A stretch of DNA of 64,000 nt from JBFGFX01 sp965232455 (lineage in GTDB: Bacteria > Pseudomonadota > Gammaproteobacteria > Steroidobacterales > Woeseiaceae). The notes under the pieces are model-generated. The model was not told the DNA's origin and ran no database searches. It worked only from the letters and a program-made list of their open reading frames with translations. A program made the translations under genes and the position numbers. Each line of letters begins with the position of its first letter. The first letter of the stretch is position 1. The DNA lies in NCBI GenBank assembly GCA_965232455.1, contig OZ246981.1:992001-1056000 (forward strand). The letters are read 5' to 3'. Positions 58,344-64,000 of this stretch are shown here, one piece after another.

Positions 58344-60431
58344 GTGAACATAGTCGAAAAGACGTTCCAATTTGGGGAACACAAGGTAACCATCGAAACC
58401 GGCGGTATCGCCCGGCAGGCGGACGGCGCGGTGATGGTGGATATGGCCGAGACGGTGGTCCTAGTCACCGCGGTAGGCCGCAAGCAGGCCGATCCGGCGC
58501 GGGATTTTTTCCCGCTGACGGTCAACTACCAGGAAAAAACCTACGCCGCCGGCAAGATTCCGGGCGGTTTCTTCAAGCGCGAAGGACGGCCGAGTGAAAA
58601 GGAGACGTTGACCTCCCGGCTGATCGATCGCCCGATCCGGCCGCTGTTTCCGAAGGGCTTCAAGAATGAAGTGCAGGTCATCGCGACCGTCGTCTCGCTG
58701 AATCCGGACGTCGATCCCGACATCCCTGCGCTGATCGGTGCCTCGGCGGCCCTGGCGATTTCGGGTATGCCGTTCGCCGGACCGATCGGGGCGGCGCGTG
58801 TCGGGTACGTCGGCGGCCAATACGTTTTGAATCCGGGTGTTTCGGCGCTGCAAGACTCCGATCTCGACCTCGTCGTTGCGGGTACGCAGGACGCGGTGCT
58901 GATGGTCGAATCCGAGGCCGACAGCCTGTCCGAAGAAGTCATGCTGGGGGCCGTGATGTTTGGTCACGAGCAGATGCAGGCCGCCATCGCCGCGATCAAC
59001 GAACTGGCGAGCGAAGTCGGCAAGCCCGCCTGGGACTGGGAGGCGCCGGAGACCAACGACGAACTCGACGCGGCCGTCGCGTCCGCCGCCGAAAGCAGCC
59101 TTACCGCAGCCTACCAGATTACCGACAAGATGGAGCGGCAGGCCGCGGTGGGTGACGCCAAGAGCGCGGCCGTGGAGTCCCTCGCCGGTGATGACGATGC
59201 TCACTGGTCCGAGGACGAAGTCAGAGGCTCGCTGTCCAAACTCGAAAAACAGGTCGTGCGCGGCCGTGTGATCGCGGGCGAACCCCGCATCGATGGGCGC
59301 GACCACGGTACGGTACGGCCCATCGACGTCCAGGTTGGCGTGTTGCCGCGCGCACACGGTTCGGCGGTGTTCACGCGCGGCGAAACGCAGGCGATCGTCG
59401 TGACGACGCTCGGCACCGGACGTGACGCACAGGTCATTGATGCAATCGAGGGTGAACGCAAAGACTCGTTCATGCTCCACTACAACTTCCCGCCGTTTTG
59501 CGTGGGTGAAACGGGCTTTGTCGGCTCGCCGAAACGTCGCGAAATTGGCCACGGCAAGCTGGCCAAACGCGGAATTGCCGCGGTCATGCCGACCACCGAT
59601 GAATTTCCCTACGTCATCCGGGTGGTGTCCGAAATCACCGAGTCGAACGGGTCCAGTTCGATGGCCTCCGTGTGCGGAACCAGTCTTGCACTGATGGACG
59701 CGGGCGTGCCGACGAAATCGCCGGTTGCCGGCGTTGCCATGGGATTGGTCAAGGAAGGCGACAAGTTTGCGGTTCTGACCGACATCCTGGGTGACGAAGA
59801 CCACCTGGGCGACATGGACTTCAAGGTCGCCGGCACCGATCAGGGCGTGACCGCGCTGCAGATGGACATCAAGATCCAGGGGATTACGCGGGAAATCATG
59901 AATACCGCGCTGGACCAGGCCAAGGACGCGCGCCTGCACATTCTTGGTGAGATGAGCAAGGCAATCGCGGAGCCGCGCGAGGAAATGTCCGAGTGGGCGC
60001 CGACGATCGTGTCGTTCAAGATCGACCCCGAAAAGATCCGTGACGTCATCGGCAAGGGCGGCGCCGTCATCCGGGCCATGACCGAAGAGACCGGTGCAAC
60101 GATCGACATCGATCAGGACGGGACCGTGCGCATCGCGTCCATCGATTCGGCGTCCGGCAAGGAAGCGCGGCGGCGCATCGAACTGATTACGGCCGACGTG
60201 GAAGTAGGGCGCGTTTACACCGGCAAGGTTGCGCGTTTGATGGACTTCGGCGCATTCGTCACGATCCTGCCGGGTAAAGACGGCCTTGTGCACATCTCGC
60301 AGATCTCGAACGAGCGCGTGGAAAAAGTCAGCGACAAACTCGCCGAAGGTGACGAGGTCAAGGTCAAGGTCCTCGAAGTGGATCGCCAGGGCCGCGTGCG
60401 GCTGTCGATGAAGGAAGTTGACGCCGCGTAA
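58344..60431 (+). CDS. pnp: Polyribonucleotide nucleotidyltransferase (PNPase)
   Basis: A 695-residue PNPase with two RNase PH domains (the first contains FFPLTVNYQEKTYAAGKIPGGFFKREGRPSEKETLTSRLIDRPIRPLFP, the second contains FMLHYNFPPFCVGETGFVGSPKRREIGHGKLAKR). A KH domain (FKIDPEKIRDVIGKGGAVIRAMTEETGA) and a C-terminal S1 domain (GRVYTGKVARLMDFGAFVTILPGKDGLVHISQIS) follow. It degrades RNA 3' to 5' phosphorolytically and is a degradosome component. The start is GTG 58344, with AAGAGA upstream. Confidence 0.97.
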   Translation: MNIVEKTFQFGEHKVTIETGGIARQADGAVMVDMAETVVLVTAVGRKQADPARDFFPLTVNYQEKTYAAGKIPGGFFKREGRPSEKETLTSRLIDRPIRPLFPKGFKNEVQVIATVVSLNPDVDPDIPALIGASAALAISGMPFAGPIGAARVGYVGGQYVLNPGVSALQDSDLDLVVAGTQDAVLMVESEADSLSEEVMLGAVMFGHEQMQAAIAAINELASEVGKPAWDWEAPETNDELDAAVASAAESSLTAAYQITDKMERQAAVGDAKSAAVESLAGDDDAHWSEDEVRGSLSKLEKQVVRGRVIAGEPRIDGRDHGTVRPIDVQVGVLPRAHGSAVFTRGETQAIVVTTLGTGRDAQVIDAIEGERKDSFMLHYNFPPFCVGETGFVGSPKRREIGHGKLAKRGIAAVMPTTDEFPYVIRVVSEITESNGSSSMASVCGTSLALMDAGVPTKSPVAGVAMGLVKEGDKFAVLTDILGDEDHLGDMDFKVAGTDQGVTALQMDIKIQGITREIMNTALDQAKDARLHILGEMSKAIAEPREEMSEWAPTIVSFKIDPEKIRDVIGKGGAVIRAMTEETGATIDIDQDGTVRIASIDSASGKEARRRIELITADVEVGRVYTGKVARLMDFGAFVTILPGKDGLVHISQISNERVEKVSDKLAEGDEVKVKVLEVDRQGRVRLSMKEVDAA

Positions 60432-60449
60432 GCTGCTTACGGCCTATGT

Positions 60450-60636
60450 TAGGAGCCCGTCCCGACGGGCGACCGGAAGAGGGGTTTGAAACGCGTTGTC
60501 GATCGCAGGCACTTCGACGACGAGTTTCAACCCCTTTTTTCGTGTTGCCCCAATCCGAGTTGGTCCGATCGACCCTTTTGGGAGTCTTCCGCGCCCCCCT
60601 GTAGGAGCCCGTCCCGACGGGCGACCGGAAGACTCC
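60450..60636. repeat. REP-like doublet downstream of pnp
   Basis: A 31-bp unit is repeated exactly at 60450-60480 and 60602-60632. Each contains the hairpin GCCCGTC-CC-GACGGGC. The second copy lies inside a long-range stem formed by GGAGTCTTCCG (60581-60591) and CGGAAGACTCC (60626-60636). The organisation resembles a BIME/REP pair. Confidence 0.75.
60481..60540 (+). terminator. Terminator of the rimP-pnp operon
   Basis: A long imperfect inverted repeat pairs GGGGTTTGAAACGCG with its near-complement CGAGTTTCAACCCC and ends in six T residues at 60540. It lies 50 bp after the pnp stop codon, immediately after the first REP-like unit. Confidence 0.75.
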
Positions 60637-60792
60637 AGCCATAGAACTACTCGTCGATACGCGTGTCCGATTGTTTTTTTGGTGGGCCGGCCCGTGGATA
60701 GGGCGCCGGTTTTTTTCGGCGCGGCCTCGCGGAAGTCAGCGGGCGGGTGATAGGCTGTGCTGGATCAGCGCGTTTTCGCAACGAGTTAGGGA

Positions 60793-61281
60793 ATGAGTCG
60801 TTTTAAATCGAAACAGCAGTTGGTGGACGATATCGTCAAAGAGCGCGCAAAGCTTGAAGCGCTCCTGGAGTCCATTCCGAGAAAGCGAAAGACCGAAGTC
60901 GTGGTAGACGGTATGAGCGTAAAAGACTTTTTGGCGCACCGTGCGGAATGGGGACGAATGCTGTTGTCCTGGTACGAGACCGTCGAGAAAGGCGGTGTTC
61001 CGGCCGTGCCGCACGAGAAGTACAAATGGAACCAGTTGAAGCAGTTGAACGCAGAAATATTCGAGACGTACAGGCGGAAGCCGCTTGAGAAGATCGAACG
61101 CGAATTCAAGAAAGTGCACGACGATCTGTTCGCCCTGGTCAAACGAGTCCCGGAGAAAGAACTGCGCGCCAAGTTTATCGGCGCCTCCGATCTGGCGTCG
61201 TACGTCAATTCGAGCACGGCCGCCCACTACCGCTCGGCTTACAAGCACATAAATAAGTGGTGGAAGGCTGCGGGGCCATAG
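60793..61281 (+). CDS. ClbS/DfsB-family four-helix bundle protein
   Basis: A 162-residue protein with the DinB-like four-helix pattern of the ClbS/DfsB family: KQQLVDDIVKERAKLEALLESIPRKRKTEVVVDGMSVKDFLAHRAEWGRMLLSWYE, KWNQLKQLNAEIFETYRRKPLEKIEREFKKVHDDLFALV and AHYRSAYKHINKWWK. ClbS is a cyclopropane hydrolase that inactivates colibactin-type genotoxins, but most family members have no assigned substrate. No toxin biosynthesis genes are nearby, so self-resistance cannot be claimed here. Confidence 0.88.
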   Translation: MSRFKSKQQLVDDIVKERAKLEALLESIPRKRKTEVVVDGMSVKDFLAHRAEWGRMLLSWYETVEKGGVPAVPHEKYKWNQLKQLNAEIFETYRRKPLEKIEREFKKVHDDLFALVKRVPEKELRAKFIGASDLASYVNSSTAAHYRSAYKHINKWWKAAGP

Positions 61282-61291
61282 GCGGTCGATC

Positions 61292-62068
61292 ATGAGAATT
61301 CTTCTGATCGCGCTATGGTGTTGGTTGCTTCCAACGACGGAGTCTCTCGCCGCCGACCCTGCCGTTTACGGGTATCGTGTCGTGAATGTCTATCCGCACG
61401 ACACCGACGCGTTTACACAGGGCCTGTTCTTTCGGGACGGCGAACTCTACGAAAGTACCGGCCTGCGGGGCCAGTCCTCGATTCGCAGAGTGAGCCTGAC
61501 GACCGGCGAAGTGACCCGACGGTACGACCTGCCCGACAGATATTTTGGCGAGGGCATTGTCGACTGGGGCGATCGTCTCATAAGCGTTACGTGGCGATCC
61601 GGGCGGGGTTTCATATTCGCAATCGACAGTCTCGAACAGCAGGGCAGCTTTCTGATCGCGGGCGAGGGCTGGGGGCTGACCCGCGACGACTCGCAAATCA
61701 TCATGAGCGACGGCACGGACGTGCTGCGTTTCCTCGACCCGAAAACCTTCGGCGAAATCGGCAGAGTCTCGGTCTCGTTGCGGGACCGCAGCGTGCGGAA
61801 CCTCAATGAACTCGAATGGGTCGACGGGGAGCTTTTCGCAAACGTCTGGCAGACCGACTGGATTCTACGGATCGATCCGCGGTCCGGCGTCGTCACGGGC
61901 GTCGTCGACCTCTCCGGTTTGCTGCCCGATGCCGACCGGATCCCGGGGCACACGGACGTCCTGAACGGTATCGCCTACGATGCGGCGTCGAAACGTCTTT
62001 TCGTCACCGGAAAACGCTGGCCAAAATTGTTCGAGATCGAGCTGGTCGAAAAAACCGCCGCGAACTGA
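61292..62068 (+). CDS. Glutaminyl-peptide cyclotransferase (plant-type beta-propeller)
   Basis: A 258-residue exported protein (signal peptide to about residue 21, ESLAA). It has the five-bladed propeller pattern of plant/bacterial glutaminyl cyclases: VVNVYPHDTDAFTQGLFFRDGELYESTGLRGQSSIRRVSL, GEGIVDWGDRLISVTWRSG, SDGTDVLRFLDP, LNELEWVDGELFANVWQTDWILRIDP and LNGIAYD. It cyclises N-terminal Gln to pyroglutamate in the periplasm. It starts 10 bp after the DfsB-like gene and may be cotranscribed. Confidence 0.88.
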   Translation: MRILLIALWCWLLPTTESLAADPAVYGYRVVNVYPHDTDAFTQGLFFRDGELYESTGLRGQSSIRRVSLTTGEVTRRYDLPDRYFGEGIVDWGDRLISVTWRSGRGFIFAIDSLEQQGSFLIAGEGWGLTRDDSQIIMSDGTDVLRFLDPKTFGEIGRVSVSLRDRSVRNLNELEWVDGELFANVWQTDWILRIDPRSGVVTGVVDLSGLLPDADRIPGHTDVLNGIAYDAASKRLFVTGKRWPKLFEIELVEKTAAN

Positions 62069-62105
62069 ATTCCTTCCGCCGGCGCCGTGTGTCGCGTCCG
62101 CGAGA

Positions 62106-62534
62106 CTAGTCCGTTGTTTCCCTGTCCTTGACGCCCGAAACGTGGGACGAGATCGCGCGCCATTGTCCGTCTTCTTTTATCAGGACGTTGCTGGATTTGT
62201 AGGTGTATGTCTCGGCCACGCCGGCGCCGTCCACAATAGCCACCGAGTCCTTGTAGATCGCCAGCCTTTCGATACGGAACTCGAATTTGCCGGGATCCCA
62301 CTGATTGTTACGAATGTAGTCCAGTTCTTTCGCTTTGGTGGACCGGTTACCCTCGGCATCTATCATCTCGAAACTGTCGTGCAACAGGCTGTCCAGCAGT
62401 TCGACGTCTTGCGTTCGATAGGCCTGCGGCCAAAGCACCGTCTTGATGTGACGCAGGGTCTGTTCGTCATCGGCGTGCGATATTGGCGAAGCAAAGAGCA
62501 TCCCGGTGAAAAAAATCAAACTGAAATGACGCAT
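62106..62534 (-). CDS. Exported NTF2-like (DUF4440-type) protein
   Basis: A 142-residue protein with a signal peptide (MRHFSLIFFTGMLFASPISHA) and an NTF2-like domain: VLWPQAYRTQDVELLDSLLHDSFEMIDAEGN, LDYIRNNQWDPGKFEFRIERLAIYKDSVAIVDGAGVAE and WRAISSHVSGVKD. It is probably a periplasmic ligand-binding protein or enzyme of unknown substrate. Its stop faces the cyclotransferase gene at 37 bp. The opposite flank holds dispersed repeat copy B. Confidence 0.82.
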   Translation of the reverse strand: MRHFSLIFFTGMLFASPISHADDEQTLRHIKTVLWPQAYRTQDVELLDSLLHDSFEMIDAEGNRSTKAKELDYIRNNQWDPGKFEFRIERLAIYKDSVAIVDGAGVAETYTYKSSNVLIKEDGQWRAISSHVSGVKDRETTD

Positions 62535-62972
62535 ACGAACCCCCGATTGAGTTGCTGGTAATGGCGCAATGGATCTTGGACAAGAGGCGAGGTTATGGCG
62601 ACGACGTGCGCACGCATGTCCTCCGCACTTTCTGTGGATAGCCTGGAGTTTCCGACTCTCGCATAGCTGCCTGGCCCGTCGTAAGCTCTTGAGAAAGTGG
62701 ATGACAGGTGTCTTACGTTCTCCGTATCGACCAACGACTCATAACATACGTTCCATGTTTCCGCGGAAACTTTTCTCGAATCTACTTGAAGAAATGTTAG
62801 TAAATATTTACAGAGTTGAGAGATTTTCTATCATCCGGCGATCGGGACTCGCGATGCACGATGCGCCCGAATTCCCTGGACACCCCACGTAACGTTTGGC
62901 CATGCGGATAATCCGGTCTTTGTTGATCGGGTAGTATGTGCCGATCCATGCGTGCGCAGGGGAGCCGAGCGG
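62535..62972. other. Gene-free region holding dispersed repeat copy B
   Basis: This 438-bp region has no credible coding frame; minus-strand translations of the repeat are interrupted by stops (for example TAG upstream of the repeat) or lack starts. The 134-bp repeat copy (62654-62787) with its perfect 14-bp palindrome is the only structure seen, apart from the promoter area of the 62973 gene. Confidence 0.5.
62654..62787. repeat. Dispersed 134-bp repeat, copy B
   Basis: The partner of copy A (31930-32063), in the same orientation and without any gap over the full 134 bp. It carries the perfect palindrome GTTTCCGCGGAAAC (62757-62770), imperfect by one pair in copy A. No transposase is adjacent to this copy. 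Confidence 0.75.
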
Positions 62973-63557
62973 ATGTCACACGAGCAGGTTTACGTGCCCG
63001 AGGGGATCACGTTTGGTAATCGGGTTCTGCGTGTCCCGTCGGTTTTGATTGCTCTTTCGCACAGCGGCTTTTTGGGCGATACGCGCAGCGGCGGAGGATA
63101 CACCTGGGTGAATCGTGGCGATCCCGTTGGCGTTTTTCACCTGCGAACGGTCAAACCCGGTGTCCTTGGCTGGCTGGCGGGAGAGAAAGTGCACAGTGTG
63201 GACGTTCCCTGCCCGGCAAGCGGGCTGTTCGTTCACCGTACATTCGACTTCGCTACGTCCGAGGAAAGTTCGCTCACCGCGATACTCCTACCGGACGACG
63301 AACCGACCGCCGAGGACGGCGCCTATATGTTCAGCGCATTGACACGCGTGTGCTGGGACAATCGGGACACTTTTCTGAAGAATTCGCGGTACTGGTCGAT
63401 GGAAGCGTTCAGCGCCGACGAGCTAAAGGATTTGCTGGACAAGCAGGTATCGCTCGAATGCCGAACGATTGACGCCATGCCGCGCTACAAGGACTACTTC
63501 GACGAAGCGAGAACAAGATATCCGAATCTTCGTCCACATCTGAAACACTTGCGATAA
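62973..63557 (+). CDS. Hypothetical protein
   Basis: A 194-residue soluble protein without signal or membrane segments. Notable stretches are VPEGITFGNRVLRVPSVLIALSHSG, GGGYTWVNRGDPVGVFHL, LTAILLPDDEPTAEDGAYMFSALTRVCWDNRDTFLKNSRYW and a C-terminal charged helix region (DYFDEARTRYPNLRPHLKHLR). I recognise no family. ATG 62973 has GGGGAG upstream. It is convergent with the partial PQQ dehydrogenase gene. Confidence 0.7.
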   Translation: MSHEQVYVPEGITFGNRVLRVPSVLIALSHSGFLGDTRSGGGYTWVNRGDPVGVFHLRTVKPGVLGWLAGEKVHSVDVPCPASGLFVHRTFDFATSEESSLTAILLPDDEPTAEDGAYMFSALTRVCWDNRDTFLKNSRYWSMEAFSADELKDLLDKQVSLECRTIDAMPRYKDYFDEARTRYPNLRPHLKHLR

Positions 63558-63588
63558 AAGTATGCGAACGGCGTCATGCCGTTACCGA

Positions 63589-64000
63589 CTAGTCCTCTGG
63601 CAGGGCAAATGCCACCACCGTATCCCCCAATCGCGTCCCGGCGCGTGCGTTGCCGCCGGCGTAAATCACGACGTACTGCCGACCCTCCCACTGATACGTC
63701 ATCGGCGTGGCCTGGCCGCCGGCAGGTAAACGCCCGCGCCAGAGTTCTGCACCGTTCGATACGTCGAAGGCCCGCAGGTAGTCGTCCATCGCCGCGCCGA
63801 TGAACACTAGCCCGCCCGCCGTGACGATCGGGCCGCCGAAATTCGGCGTACCCAGTTTGCTCCCGGGGCCGGGTGCGAGGTCTTCCGTCGTGCCGAGCGT
63901 CTTCCTCCAGACGATGGCGCCGCTCGCCAGATCGACTCCGGCAATGACGCCCCAGGGCGGCGGGTTGCAGGGAAGGCCGATCGGCGACATCAGCGTTTCG
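63589..64000 (-). CDS. PQQ-dependent membrane dehydrogenase, 3' part (glucose-dehydrogenase type)
   Basis: The last roughly 136 codons of a quinoprotein whose 5' part lies beyond the right edge of the window. Conserved C-terminal features are ETLMSPIGLPCNPPPWGVIAGVDLASGAIVWRKTLGT, LGTPNFGGPIVTAGGLVFIGAAMDDYLRAFDVSNGAELWRGRLPAGGQATPMTYQ and RQYVVIYAGGNAR, which match the final propeller blades of membrane-bound PQQ glucose dehydrogenases. The ATG-like codon at 63990 is internal, not a start. It would oxidise an aldose or related alcohol in the periplasm, passing electrons to ubiquinone. Confidence 0.9.
   Translation of the reverse strand, partial: ETLMSPIGLPCNPPPWGVIAGVDLASGAIVWRKTLGTTEDLAPGPGSKLGTPNFGGPIVTAGGLVFIGAAMDDYLRAFDVSNGAELWRGRLPAGGQATPMTYQWEGRQYVVIYAGGNARAGTRLGDTVVAFALPED

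Noticed and set aside
58461..60293. 610-residue minus-strand frame opposite pnp
   Set aside because: Shadow of PNPase; His/Arg/Asp-rich with no recognisable domain.
60793..61281. Colibactin-type toxin immunity locus based on the ClbS/DfsB protein
   Set aside because: No polyketide or peptide synthetase genes lie nearby, and most family members are not immunity proteins.

Overview
The window looks like the chromosome of a free-living, GC-rich, Gram-negative bacterium, most likely an uncultured or environmental gammaproteobacterium. The evidence is the gene order rimP-nusA-infB-rbfA-truB-rpsO-pnp, a TonB-dependent receptor, a MipA/OmpV outer-membrane protein, many lipoproteins and Sec signal peptides, branched-chain keto-acid dehydrogenase genes, PQQ-type dehydrogenases and a REP-associated tyrosine transposase. 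No rRNA, tRNA, CRISPR array or prophage was found. The taxonomic statement is inference from gene content only.

Layout. 0-5 kb: a DUF429 gene, then two secreted multidomain chitinase-type (GH18) proteins in tandem, closed by a strong terminator pair. 5-13 kb: small enzymes and regulators (NTF2-like protein, HAD phosphatase, AraC plus VOC operon), a secreted amidohydrolase, a PQQ-type sugar dehydrogenase lipoprotein, and two gene relics. 13-30 kb: an accessory metabolism and regulation zone with an SDR/AraC pair, a CNNM/CBS transporter, aldo/keto reductase, bacteriohemerythrin, two adjacent secreted proteins ending in poly-aspartate tails, a LysR/SRPBCC pair, a leaderless MerR regulator, a lipoprotein hydrolase, MipA and LytTR genes, and an ArsR-SRPBCC-SRPBCC operon.

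30-32.4 kb: a mobile-element scar. It holds a RAYT transposase, a 26-bp tandem repeat array, a truncated gene 3' end and one copy of a 134-bp dispersed repeat whose partner lies 30,724 bp away. 32.4-40.6 kb: the most coherent accessory system. A divergent TetR gene separates a four-gene operon (acyl-CoA synthetase, alpha/beta hydrolase, PHB-depolymerase-like lipoprotein, Na+/solute symporter) from a TonB-dependent receptor. Paired copies of one palindrome occupy both structural promoters in the same way, so the set is readable as a single regulon for capture, hydrolysis, import and CoA activation of a hydroxyacid ester, plausibly hydroxyalkanoate oligomers.

40.6-51.7 kb: GST, a PLP ammonia-lyase with a divergent Lrp-type regulator, a LysR regulator, a bkd operon (E1alpha, E1beta, E2, with no E3 here), an EF-G paralogue and an agmatinase-family ureohydrolase. 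51.7-60.5 kb: the core translation/RNA operon from rimP to pnp, with a clear promoter, an attenuator-like leader and a non-AUG rimP start. 60.5-64 kb: a REP-like doublet, a ClbS/DfsB-family protein, glutaminyl cyclotransferase, an NTF2-like protein, the second copy of the dispersed repeat, an unknown gene and the 3' part of a membrane PQQ dehydrogenase that runs off the window.
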